A DNA stretch of 64,000 bases, taken from positions 372,001 through 436,000 of the forward strand of contig NZ_FWXS01000002.1 in NCBI RefSeq assembly GCF_900176425.1, written 5' to 3'. Each line of letters begins with the position of its first letter. The first letter of the stretch is position 1. Origin of the DNA: Moheibacter sediminis. GTDB lineage: Bacteria > Bacteroidota > Bacteroidia > Flavobacteriales > Weeksellaceae. This document shows positions 9,340-18,012 of this stretch, in pieces. The notes beneath the pieces are model-generated. The model was not told where the DNA came from. It did not search any database and saw only the letters and a list, made by a program, of their open reading frames with translations. A program made the translations under genes and the position numbers.

Positions 9340-10290
9340 TTATCTCTTCAAAGCCCCTCTTAAATAATTTTCAAACAGCATGGGTTGATCAATCCAGATA
9401 TTGTGGCCGGCTTGAGGTGCCAGTTTTAATTCTATACTGCTGTAATCTTCCAATTGTTGTTTCAGGATTTCTGCATGGAAGTCAAAAAAGTCATGGTCAC
9501 CATTGATGAAAGTTGTTTTTATCTTGTTTAAAATATCCCTGTAGTCGTATTTCCAGTTTACTGTTTCTGACATAACAGATGCTTCCTGTTTATAATAGGC
9601 CCTTCCCCCTTTCACAAGATTAAACTTGCTGATATCATAAATATTAACCGAGGCAAAGCTTATACGCCAGTATTCCGTGAGATCTTTATGGGTCAATGAT
9701 GAAGTTTCTATATCCTGAATGGTCCGAAGATTTTCTAAACCTTTTAACTTATAGGGTTCAAGCATTTTTTTTACTTCTACCCTGTTTGCAAGGAAGGCAA
9801 CCTGATCTTCCATCCGTTTTGAAAATATATTCTCTATGCTGTCTGACTTGGGAAAAATACTTCCTGTAAGAATTAGGTGAGATACACTCACAGGATACTG
9901 ACGTGCAAATTCCATTCCTACCAATGTACCCATCGAATGACAGAATAATTTTACATTTTCTAATTTCAAAGCTTTTACCAACGCATACAGATCTTCCACA
10001 TTCTTCTGAAAGGTTAAATTTTCTTTTGCTGCAGGTGAAAGCAATGAGCCACGCTGATCATACAGTACAAAGCGGAATTCGTTTTTTAAACCTTCCAGCG
10101 CATCCAGCATGTAATCATGATTGGCTCCAAATCCTCCATGGACAACAATTACCGTATCAGCTCCAGTGCCTATCTCTTTTACAAAAATATCTGTATCTTC
10201 TCTTTGTAAGTACCACTCAATATATGCTTTATCCTGTGCTTTAATGATCAGGGACAGAAAACAAATCATAAATACTGAAAAATGCTTCAT
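9340..10290 (-). CDS. Exported alpha/beta hydrolase (S33-like)
   Basis: A 316-residue protein with a signal peptide ending near IIKAQ (residues 1-18) and an alpha/beta-hydrolase fold. The oxyanion region is VVHGGFGANHDY, an S33-type DQRGS follows, the nucleophile elbow is CHSMGTLVG, a late acid lies in NGDHDFFDF, and the catalytic His is in QAGHNIW. Proline-iminopeptidase-like enzymes share this layout, but the substrate could be another amide or ester. The elbow carries Cys where Gly is usual (CxSxG). It has no close operon partner: the SDR gene starts about 210 nt downstream. Confidence 0.87.
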   Translation of the reverse strand: MKHFSVFMICFLSLIIKAQDKAYIEWYLQREDTDIFVKEIGTGADTVIVVHGGFGANHDYMLDALEGLKNEFRFVLYDQRGSLLSPAAKENLTFQKNVEDLYALVKALKLENVKLFCHSMGTLVGMEFARQYPVSVSHLILTGSIFPKSDSIENIFSKRMEDQVAFLANRVEVKKMLEPYKLKGLENLRTIQDIETSSLTHKDLTEYWRISFASVNIYDISKFNLVKGGRAYYKQEASVMSETVNWKYDYRDILNKIKTTFINGDHDFFDFHAEILKQQLEDYSSIELKLAPQAGHNIWIDQPMLFENYLRGALKR

Positions 10291-10599
10291 AAAATACTTT
10301 TGGCTAAAGACGCATTTTAATTAAGCATGTTACAATCCATATATTTAGTGCTTTTGGACTCTGATATTCTATAATGAATTGATTTACATCACATTTTATT
10401 TATGCGCTACATCCTTTGTTTAATGGTCTATCAGCTGAATTTTGCTGTGCAATTTTAAAAGAAAACAATGACAATTTAACATTCAGACAGAAAGCAGCAA
10501 AGTGAATTGGAAGGACAAAAAGTTTTAGGAGCATCATCCAAAGCAAAATTGTTTATAGATGTATGGATTGACAACTCATATCTCATTTATACTTAAAAT
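10291..10599 (+). other. Intergenic stretch with a short decayed reading frame
   Basis: No convincing gene is present. On the plus strand an ATG at 10468 is followed after three codons by a stop (10477-10479). The frame then stays open to 10596, encoding a short segment with SELEGQKVLGASSKAKLF. I do not recognise it; it may be a leftover of a lost gene or chance. Confidence 0.25.
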
Positions 10600-11931
10600 T
10601 TAATTAAAGCTCATTATAAATAAAGTTTCTCCCGGCTTACTTCTGAAGGTCAGATGACCATTATGGGCTTCCATTATGTTCTTTGAAAGCGACAATCCTA
10701 TTCCTGCTCCGTTTTCACGCGTTGTAAAAAATGGAATAAAAACCTTGTCTCGTATTTCATTTTCTATGCCATGTCCATTGTCTTTGATTTCTATAAAAAC
10801 TCTAAAATTCTGACTGTAAATTTTTATAATTATTTCTTTAGAAAATTTGATATTTTGCAAAGCATAAACACTATTTGTCAATAAATTAATCAAAACACGT
10901 TCTATCAATATCAAATCAACCGGAAAAATAATTTCATTTTTTTCATATTCAGTTTTGATTCGAATTTCATTTTCAGCAAACGTAGGTTTCATTACTTGCA
11001 AACAACTATTGACAATTGAAACCAAATTGGTTTCGACTTTTTTAGGGCTTGGAAAATTGGTCAACTCACGGTAATTTTCCACAAATGCGAGCATGTGAAC
11101 CGTCTTTTTCTGGATTGTTTTCAGACTTTCTTTGAAATCTATTTTGTCATCACTACTCCACTCTTCCTGCTCTGCAAAATATTGCAAACTATTTACCAAT
11201 GAGTTAATTGGTGTCAACGTATTCATCATTTCATGAGAAATTACTTTCATCAAATCATACCAAGCCTGCTTCTCTTTTTTTTCAATGATCGACTGTACGG
11301 AATCAAGCGAAACAATGAAATAGGTATAATTATAAGTTTTGATTTTTGAAGTTTTGAGCGAATACGTTTGATTTTCCTGATTATCAATTGAAATCTCCAA
11401 CGTTTGCTGCACTTCATTAAATTCTGTTTCATTTAGACGTAGCACAAATTCGGGCAGATTCTTATTCAGATTTTTCCAAGAACTATAAACAGGCATCTGA
11501 AAGGTTTTAGCAAAAGATTCATTCATCAAAAAAATGTCCCAATCTTGATTTTCAGCTTTTCGCAAAATTAAAATTCCGGTCGAAATACTATTCAGCAAAT
11601 TATTGTAAATAATCTGAATCGATTGCTGTTCAAAATAAGATTGTCTTTGTTTTTCGTATAAATTGGACAGATTATGAAAGAGTTCATTTTTATCTTTTGA
11701 AGGCGCTTTGAGCGAAAAATCTTCGTTGTACATTGCCGACAAAGTTTTATGAACATCTTGATAAGGTTTCAACAAAAACTGGTAAAATTCAATTCCTAAA
11801 ATCAAAACAATCAATAATAGAAAAATTCCAGAGAAAATGAGTTCATTAACCAATAAAAATACGCTGCACACTACCAATGTACAAATCAGAAAAATCCTCA
11901 ATGCCATCTTGAAACCAAATAACTTTCCCAT
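10600..11931 (-). CDS. NtrB-like sensor histidine kinase
   Basis: A 443-residue membrane kinase with two adjoining hydrophobic segments at about 8-50, a linker, and a PAS-like region (about 95-215). The phospho-accepting H233 lies in VISHEMMNTLTP, an HPK4-like H-box. The ATPase domain has LINLLTNSVYAL, DNGHGI, a PFFTT segment and GAGIGLSLSKNIMEAH. It lacks an extended periplasmic domain. Its ATG shares one base with the stop of the NtrC-like gene upstream (TAATG), so the two are translationally coupled. It should phosphorylate that regulator and, through it, control the facing efflux operon. Confidence 0.93.
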   Translation of the reverse strand: MGKLFGFKMALRIFLICTLVVCSVFLLVNELIFSGIFLLLIVLILGIEFYQFLLKPYQDVHKTLSAMYNEDFSLKAPSKDKNELFHNLSNLYEKQRQSYFEQQSIQIIYNNLLNSISTGILILRKAENQDWDIFLMNESFAKTFQMPVYSSWKNLNKNLPEFVLRLNETEFNEVQQTLEISIDNQENQTYSLKTSKIKTYNYTYFIVSLDSVQSIIEKKEKQAWYDLMKVISHEMMNTLTPINSLVNSLQYFAEQEEWSSDDKIDFKESLKTIQKKTVHMLAFVENYRELTNFPSPKKVETNLVSIVNSCLQVMKPTFAENEIRIKTEYEKNEIIFPVDLILIERVLINLLTNSVYALQNIKFSKEIIIKIYSQNFRVFIEIKDNGHGIENEIRDKVFIPFFTTRENGAGIGLSLSKNIMEAHNGHLTFRSKPGETLFIMSFN

Positions 11932-13286
11932 TATGACAAATTAAATTTTTCAATTCTTCTGTACAATGCAGCTCTGGTAATGCCCAGGTCTTCTGCCGCC
12001 TTACTTATATTTCCATGATGTTTTCGCATTGCTTTTTGAACCATTTCCTTTTCCATTTCTTCCAAAGTCAGATTGGAAGTAAATTCATTTGAAACATCAA
12101 TCGGGGAAAAATGTAAATCATAATTATCAATTTCCGCTTTATCCGCCAAAATCACAGCTCTTTCCAGAACGTTCTCCATTTCCCTTATATTACCAGGCCA
12201 TGTATATTGCTGAATTTCATTTTTAACATTATTAGAAAAAATTAAATCCTGCTTTCTATATTTATTTTTAAATTTTTGAAGTAAATATTCTGCCAAAGGA
12301 AAAATATCTTCTTTCCTTTCTCTGAGCGGTGGAATTGTAATCTCCATGGTATTGATTCTGAACAATAAATCCTGTCTGAATTTTCCTTCTTTTACCATTT
12401 TATAAATTGGAGCATTCGTCGCACAAATGACACGTACATTTATTTTTCGTTCTTTGCTTTCCCCTAACCTATTTACTTTTTGATTTTGCAAAATCGTGAG
12501 TAATTTAGCCTGAAGTGGTAACGATAAATTCCCGATTTCATCCAGAAAAATAGTTCCTCCATCAGCGAGTTCAAACCTTCCGGCTACATCTTTTTCCGCA
12601 CCTGTAAAAGCGCCTTTTGCATAACCAAAGAGTTCACTCTCAAATAGATTCTCATTGATTGAACCTAAATCTACGTGTACAAATGGTGCATTTTTTCGTT
12701 CAGATTTGCTATAAATTTCTTGAGCCATGATGTATTTGCCCGTACCATTTTCACCTAAAATCAAAACCGTTGCATCTGTGGGAGCTACTTTTCTTACAAA
12801 ATTAAATGTACTTGTCATCGCTGAAGATTTCCCTTCGAAATAGGAAACCATATTGGACTCAGTAATTTTTTCGAGCTGGTCAACTTTCTTATTTTTTCGT
12901 GCCAAATCCACCGCAGCCTTAACCGAAGCATACAATTTATCATTGTCCCAAGGTTTCAATACAAAATCAAAAGCTCCTCGTTTCAACCCATCTACTGCCA
13001 AAGCAACATCTCCGAAACCCGTCATGAGAATCACAACTGTATTGGGAGAAACTTCCTGAAGATAATCCAACCAATACAATCCTTCTTTTCCATCCTCGTA
13101 ACCTTTACGGTAATTCATATCAAGCAAAACCGCATCCAATTCATTTTCCTGAATGATGGAACGGATTTTCTGAGGGGCATCACAAGTCAAAACCAGACTA
13201 AAAAATCGTTTCAACCAGACTTTTGCTGAAAATAATATGTCCTGATCGTCATCTACAATTAAAATCGTTGCTTCTTTCTTTCGCAT
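11931..13286 (-). CDS. NtrC-family sigma-54-dependent response regulator
   Basis: A 451-residue regulator with a receiver domain (1-125; D12-D14 acidic pocket, phospho-acceptor D56) and an AAA+ sigma-54 interaction domain (about 150-380). The latter has Walker A GENGTGK, the sigma-54-contacting GAFTGA loop, a Walker B in GGTIFLDEIG and an arginine-finger segment. A Fis-type helix-turn-helix follows at 410-451 (GNISKAAEDLGITRAALYRRI). The intact GAFTGA means it should activate sigma-54 promoters. It is divergent from the efflux operon at 13444, whose upstream region carries a matching paired operator and a -24/-12-like element. Confidence 0.95.
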   Translation of the reverse strand: MRKKEATILIVDDDQDILFSAKVWLKRFFSLVLTCDAPQKIRSIIQENELDAVLLDMNYRKGYEDGKEGLYWLDYLQEVSPNTVVILMTGFGDVALAVDGLKRGAFDFVLKPWDNDKLYASVKAAVDLARKNKKVDQLEKITESNMVSYFEGKSSAMTSTFNFVRKVAPTDATVLILGENGTGKYIMAQEIYSKSERKNAPFVHVDLGSINENLFESELFGYAKGAFTGAEKDVAGRFELADGGTIFLDEIGNLSLPLQAKLLTILQNQKVNRLGESKERKINVRVICATNAPIYKMVKEGKFRQDLLFRINTMEITIPPLRERKEDIFPLAEYLLQKFKNKYRKQDLIFSNNVKNEIQQYTWPGNIREMENVLERAVILADKAEIDNYDLHFSPIDVSNEFTSNLTLEEMEKEMVQKAMRKHHGNISKAAEDLGITRAALYRRIEKFNLS

Positions 13287-13300
13287 TTTTCAAACTTAAG

Positions 13301-13338
13301 TGTTCGTTTTTGAAATAAAATATGTCCGAAAACGAACA
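13301..13338. promoter_or_regulatory. Paired inverted-repeat upstream activating site
   Basis: TGTTCGTTTT (13301-13310) and AAAACGAACA (13329-13338) form a perfect 10-bp inverted repeat. The right arm also belongs to its own near-palindrome, TGTCCGAAAACGAACA (13323-13338). The left arm starts a weaker version of that 16-mer (13301-13316). The two sites begin 22 bp apart, about two helical turns, as expected for cooperative binding of NtrC-type dimers. They lie 64-101 bp upstream of the -24 element at 13402. Confidence 0.65.
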
Positions 13339-13401
13339 GTCATAAATTATTCTAAAAACAGTATTTCCTAATTTACAGCCCATTAACAACTTATAATTCG
13401 C

Positions 13402-13416
13402 TGGCATATTTTTGAA
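13402..13416 (+). promoter_or_regulatory. Sigma-54-like -24/-12 promoter of the efflux operon
   Basis: TGGCATATTTTTGAA contains the -24 hallmark TGGCA and a -12-like TTGA. The GG-to-G spacing is one base shorter than the usual consensus and the -12 C is missing, so the match is imperfect. Position supports it: 28 bp upstream of the HlyD start and downstream of the paired operator of the adjacent NtrC-like regulator. Confidence 0.5.
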
Positions 13417-13443
13417 TGTATCTAACTGAAAAATAAGCCATTA

Positions 13444-14685
13444 ATGGACACGAAAGTTCAAAATAAAAAATCGAAATACAAAATAATAATTTTCATTACT
13501 ATTCCCGCTCTAATTCTGATTGGATTTTTAAGTTCATCATTATTAAAGAAGAAATCATTAAATGTAGATCAATCTAGAATTGCAATCCGCGAAGTGAAAA
13601 ATGGGAAATTTGATGACATTGTAATTTTAAATGGTAAAATTGAACCCTTGAATTCAGTTTTGATCAATGTTGTGGAAGGGGGTGCAGTTCAGGAAGTTTT
13701 TGTAGAAGATGGTTCTATGGTTCGTGCAGGTGAACCGCTTATGCGCATATATAACCCCAATACCGAACTGAGTTATCTGCAGCAGGAAACAGCAATTATT
13801 GAACAAATCAACAATTTAAAAAACTTAAAAATCAGTTTGACCAATCAGGAATTGGAACTTGAAAAAGAAATGATTTTAATTCAGCATGATTACATCGATT
13901 CGGAACAACAATATAATTTGGATAAAAATTTATATACTTCTGAAATCATTCCTGAAAAAGATTACAACAAATCCAAAGAAAATTTCAGTTACCAGTCAAA
14001 ACGTAAAGAAGTTATCCAAACGAGTGTCAAAAAAGAAAAACAAGCGCGTTCTACACAGATTAATTCTATCAATGAAGCATTGACAAAAATGGAAAGGAAT
14101 CTGGAAATTTTGCGCAGCAATAAACAAAATTTTATCGTTTTGGCTTCTTCTACCGGTAGGATTTCTTCATTTGACCCTAGTTTGGGTCAACACATCAATG
14201 CAGGAGAAAGTGTAGGGAAAATTGACATTATGGACGGTTATAAACTCACAGCAAAAGTAGATGAATACTACATTTCCAGACTTCAGCCTGCACACAGCGG
14301 AACCATTGAATTTGAGGGTACAACTTATGACGTGATGATTTCAAAAATTTTACCGGAAGTAAAGGACGGACAGTTTCAGGTAGATCTGGTTTTTAAAAAT
14401 AAATTCCCGGAAAATCTGAAAATGGGAATGTCTTTCAGCATTAAATTATTTCTCTCAGAAAGCACAGAAAGTCTACTGATTCCGAAAGGAGCATTTTATC
14501 AGGAAACCGCCGGGAAATGGATATTTGTATTGGATGGAGATAAAAAAGCTATGAGGAGAAACATTAAGATTGGAAGAGAAAATCCAATTTATTACGAAAT
14601 CATTGAAGGACTAAAAATCGGAGACAGGATAATCACTTCTTCTTATCAGGATTACAAAAATGTAGAAGTTTTAAATTTAAACTAA
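13444..14685 (+). CDS. HlyD-family periplasmic adaptor of an efflux pump
   Basis: A 413-residue membrane-fusion protein with one N-terminal membrane anchor (about 14-33). A first lipoyl/barrel-sandwich half follows (GGAVQEVFVEDGSMVRAGEPL), a long alpha-hairpin coiled coil (about 110-225), the second lipoyl half near ASSTGRISSF, and beta-barrel and membrane-proximal domains to the end. It bridges the inner-membrane ABC transporter to the TolC-like channel. It is the first gene of the five-gene operon to 21741, and its promoter region carries sigma-54 and NtrC-type sites. Confidence 0.93.
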   Translation: MDTKVQNKKSKYKIIIFITIPALILIGFLSSSLLKKKSLNVDQSRIAIREVKNGKFDDIVILNGKIEPLNSVLINVVEGGAVQEVFVEDGSMVRAGEPLMRIYNPNTELSYLQQETAIIEQINNLKNLKISLTNQELELEKEMILIQHDYIDSEQQYNLDKNLYTSEIIPEKDYNKSKENFSYQSKRKEVIQTSVKKEKQARSTQINSINEALTKMERNLEILRSNKQNFIVLASSTGRISSFDPSLGQHINAGESVGKIDIMDGYKLTAKVDEYYISRLQPAHSGTIEFEGTTYDVMISKILPEVKDGQFQVDLVFKNKFPENLKMGMSFSIKLFLSESTESLLIPKGAFYQETAGKWIFVLDGDKKAMRRNIKIGRENPIYYEIIEGLKIGDRIITSSYQDYKNVEVLNLN

Positions 14686-14734
14686 TCAAATAATAAATCA
14701 GAATAACAACATTATCAATTCCATTTCCCAAAGA

Positions 14735-14767
14735 AAACCTCACAGGTTTTTGAAATTTGTGAGGTTT
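14735..14767 (+). repeat. Intergenic hairpin in the efflux operon
   Basis: AAACCTCACA (14735-14744) pairs perfectly with TGTGAGGTTT (14758-14767) across a 13-nt loop, between the adaptor and ATPase genes. Few T residues follow, so it is a poor intrinsic terminator. It may stabilise the adaptor mRNA, act as a partial attenuator, or be a copy of a palindromic repeat. Confidence 0.6.
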
Positions 14768-14792
14768 AATATTTAATTAAAACAACAATAAA

Positions 14793-15488
14793 ATGATAAA
14801 AACAGAAAATCTAAACAAAGTATATCGAACGGAAGAAGTAGAAACTTCAGCGCTCAACAATGTCAATTTGCACATCAAAAAAGGAGAATTTGTTTCCATC
14901 ATGGGACCTTCAGGCTGTGGGAAATCAACTTTACTGAACATTTTAGGATTGCTGGACGATATTTCTTCCGGAAGCTACTTGTTTGATGGACAAGAAATGG
15001 CAAAGCTCAGGGAAAACGGACGTTCCAAAGTCCGCAAGCAAAACATCGGATTTATATTTCAGAATTTCAATCTGATTGATGAATTAAATGTTTTTGAAAA
15101 CATAGAATTACCTCTCATTTACAATGGTATAAATCCATCTGAAAGAAAGAAAAAAGTAAATGAAATCCTGGAAAGAATGAATATCTCTCACCGTTCAAAG
15201 CATTTCCCACAACAACTTTCAGGAGGACAGCAACAACGTGTGGCAGTTGCAAGAGCTTTGGTAACAGAACCAAAATTAATCCTTGCAGATGAACCAACCG
15301 GAAACCTCGACAGCCGCAACGGCAATGAAGTGATGGAATTACTCACTGATTTGCATGCAAAAGGTGCTACTATCGTCATGGTTACACATTCCGCTTATGA
15401 TGCGTCATTTTCCCAAAGAACCATCGAGCTCAAAGACGGGCAAATCATCGCTGAACACTCCAATAAAAAGGAAGTTAGCATTGGTTAA
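14793..15488 (+). CDS. ABC transporter ATP-binding protein (MacB/LolD type)
   Basis: A 231-residue ATPase with Walker A GPSGCGKST (about 38-46), Q-loop FIFQNFNLIDEL, ABC signature LSGGQQQRVA, Walker B LILADEPTGNLDS and H-loop VTHS. It belongs to the MacB/LolD/FtsE class that works with FtsX-type permeases through mechanical transmission rather than classical channel transport. The two permease genes follow at once, so it probably energises a heterodimer of them. Confidence 0.95.
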   Translation: MIKTENLNKVYRTEEVETSALNNVNLHIKKGEFVSIMGPSGCGKSTLLNILGLLDDISSGSYLFDGQEMAKLRENGRSKVRKQNIGFIFQNFNLIDELNVFENIELPLIYNGINPSERKKKVNEILERMNISHRSKHFPQQLSGGQQQRVAVARALVTEPKLILADEPTGNLDSRNGNEVMELLTDLHAKGATIVMVTHSAYDASFSQRTIELKDGQIIAEHSNKKEVSIG

Positions 15489-15548
15489 AATACGGCATTC
15501 ATAAATAACACACAAAAATTCAAGAAAAATTAAGAGTTGAATTAAATT

Positions 15549-17981
15549 ATGATTAACAACTGGATTAAAATAGCGTTTCGTTCTTTTCGTAAAAATATAT
15601 TTTTCACGATGATAAATATATTGGGGCTGACGGTTGGAATGGTCGGCATCATTCTCGTTTCACTTTATTGGAATGATGAATTGAATTACAACCAATGGAA
15701 TCCCAACAGAGAAGAAATTTACTCCATCGGGCATCAATTTGACTGGAGCGGCAAAGCAACCTATATGTCAATTGCTTCAATTCCGGAAGGCCCAACCATT
15801 AAAGAAACCTTTTCAGAGGTTGAAGATTTCATGGCTTGTTCCTGGCTTTCAAATGCTGTGGTAAAAACAGAGAACCGCTCATTGTACTTAGAAAATTATT
15901 TACCGGTCACACCTAATTTCTTTGATTTTTTCCCATTTGAATTCATTCATGGAAATGCAAAAGGTGCTCTTTCTGATTTGCAAAGTATTGTTATTTCAGA
16001 AGATTGGATGAATCAACTTTACGATGGAAAAAATCCGGTTGGTAAAAAACTAAACATTAATCAAAATGAATACATCGTAAAAGGAGTTTACCGTATCCCG
16101 GGAATTTCCTCCGTTTCGCCTAAGGCTGTCACTCCTATAGATTGGAAACAAAACATGAAAGACAATGGCAGCAACTGGGGAACTTATCAAATTGGTATAT
16201 ACATCAAAGTCAGAAAAGGAACTGACATTCAATCTCTCGAAAACAGAATTTACAATCAGATTATCCTGAAGAATGCCATAGAACCTTTTGCTAAAAATCA
16301 GAACATTTCTGTGAAAGAGTATATGGATCAATATGGCAACAGCAAATTGGCTTTGGATCAACTTTCAACCATACGTTTATTTGGTAAAGCTTCCGGAAGC
16401 GGCGGAGCTGAGAAAGGAAACGCAACCATGCTTTATCTGCTTACCGGACTGTCCTCAGTAATTATGATTTTATCGGCTTTTAATTACATCAATCTTACAA
16501 CCGCTTCTTCCATCAAAAGAGCAAAGGAAGTAGGAATAAGAAAAACGCTCGGTGCATCCCGTTCAAAACTTGTGCTTCAATTCGTATTTGAAAATGTAAT
16601 CATTTGCTTATTTTCATTGGTTCTTGCTTTGGCTTTATCTGAAATTTTACTCCCCTACTTCAATGAGTATTTTGAGAAAGAATTAAAAATAGAAGGTTTC
16701 AAAATTTACTTTGATTTACTTTTAATTTTATTACTTACAACTTTGATTTCGGGAATTATTCCAGCACTATACCTTTCAAATTTCCAACCGCTTAATGTTT
16801 TAAAAGGAGATTTCACACGCAGCAGCAGGGGAATATGGATTCGTAATATGATGCTCGGGCTTCAATTCATCGTTTCGTTGTTTTTCTTAATTGCAGGAAT
16901 TGTAATTTATCTTCAGGTAAGTTATATGTCCAAAAAAGATTTAGGTTTCAAAGGAGATCAGGTCGTAGCAATTAATTTTTCCAAAAGAAGTTCTAACCAG
17001 AAATACAATGTAATTAAACAGGAATTCAAAAAAATACCCGGAGTAGTTGATGTAAGCAGCGGATTTCAAATTCCAGCTTCGGCAAACTATATTGGCGGTG
17101 CTGCTAAAGATATCAAAACAGGAAAGACTGTAGATCTGGCATTATCTGGGGCGATGGATTTCAATTTTATGGAAATTCTTGATTTGAAATTAGTACAGGG
17201 AAGAAACATTTCTGAAAAATATGCATCAGATACCATCTCTAGTATTTTGATTAATGAAACTTTAGCACAGCGGTTAGGATTGACAAATCCGATAGGAGCT
17301 GAAATTGAATATGGACCAGCTGAAAAAACATTTAAAATCATCGGAGTTGTCAAAGATTATTTTGTGCAAGGGTTTCAAACTGAAATCGATCCTGTAGTTT
17401 ATTTTCATTGGAACACGATTCCATGGGCTAAAAATCAAATGAATTACGCATTGATTAAAATTAACTCAGAAAATTCAGAAAAAACTTTGGCTGAAATCGA
17501 AAGCAAGTGGAAATCAGAAATTGAAACAGAAGGGCATCCCTTCAAATACCATTTTATCGATCAGGAATTTGCAAATACTTATAAAGAATATACCCGACAG
17601 CAAAACTTGTTCGCCATTCTTACTATTATTGCGATTTCCATTGCGTTATGCGGACTCTTTGGATTGATTTCACTCGTGGTGGAACAAAGAATGAAAGAAA
17701 TTTCGATTCGAAAAATTTTAGGTGCTTCCCAAGGAAATTTAATCAGACTTATCGGAAAAGAATATTTGGTGATTGCTTCAATTTCATTTCTGCTTTGCAT
17801 ACCTCTCACCTATTATTTATTACAAAAATGGCTCGAAGAATTTGCTTACAGAATTGAAATTCCGATCTGGCCGTTTGTTGTGGGCCTGATTGTACTTTTT
17901 TCATTGGTGTTGACCATCATCAAAATCCGCACAATGTATGCCATGAGGACAAATGCAGTTAAATACCTTAAATACGAATAG
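15549..17981 (+). CDS. FtsX-like ABC transporter permease, first paralog
   Basis: An 810-residue permease starting MINNWIKIAFRSF. It has an N-terminal transmembrane helix (about 18-42), a MacB-type periplasmic domain (about 45-280), three transmembrane helices (about 285-420), a further helix near 430-455, a second periplasmic domain, and three C-terminal helices. The FtsX hallmarks KRAKEVGIRKTLGASRSKL and RMKEISIRKILGASQGNL are duplicated, one per half. It is paralogous over its whole length to the next gene, so a heterodimeric or two-complex exporter is likely. The cargo is unknown; lipid-like, peptide or antibiotic substrates are possible. Confidence 0.93.
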   Translation: MINNWIKIAFRSFRKNIFFTMINILGLTVGMVGIILVSLYWNDELNYNQWNPNREEIYSIGHQFDWSGKATYMSIASIPEGPTIKETFSEVEDFMACSWLSNAVVKTENRSLYLENYLPVTPNFFDFFPFEFIHGNAKGALSDLQSIVISEDWMNQLYDGKNPVGKKLNINQNEYIVKGVYRIPGISSVSPKAVTPIDWKQNMKDNGSNWGTYQIGIYIKVRKGTDIQSLENRIYNQIILKNAIEPFAKNQNISVKEYMDQYGNSKLALDQLSTIRLFGKASGSGGAEKGNATMLYLLTGLSSVIMILSAFNYINLTTASSIKRAKEVGIRKTLGASRSKLVLQFVFENVIICLFSLVLALALSEILLPYFNEYFEKELKIEGFKIYFDLLLILLLTTLISGIIPALYLSNFQPLNVLKGDFTRSSRGIWIRNMMLGLQFIVSLFFLIAGIVIYLQVSYMSKKDLGFKGDQVVAINFSKRSSNQKYNVIKQEFKKIPGVVDVSSGFQIPASANYIGGAAKDIKTGKTVDLALSGAMDFNFMEILDLKLVQGRNISEKYASDTISSILINETLAQRLGLTNPIGAEIEYGPAEKTFKIIGVVKDYFVQGFQTEIDPVVYFHWNTIPWAKNQMNYALIKINSENSEKTLAEIESKWKSEIETEGHPFKYHFIDQEFANTYKEYTRQQNLFAILTIIAISIALCGLFGLISLVVEQRMKEISIRKILGASQGNLIRLIGKEYLVIASISFLLCIPLTYYLLQKWLEEFAYRIEIPIWPFVVGLIVLFSLVLTIIKIRTMYAMRTNAVKYLKYE

Positions 17982-18012
17982 TTTTAAAATTAAGAACTAA
18001 AAATAAAAGATT

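Noticed and set aside
10468..10596. Possible small gene or pseudogene between the hydrolase and the NtrB-like kinase
   Set aside because: An in-frame stop follows the fourth codon position, and the remaining 38 codons match nothing I recognise; noted only as a possible remnant.
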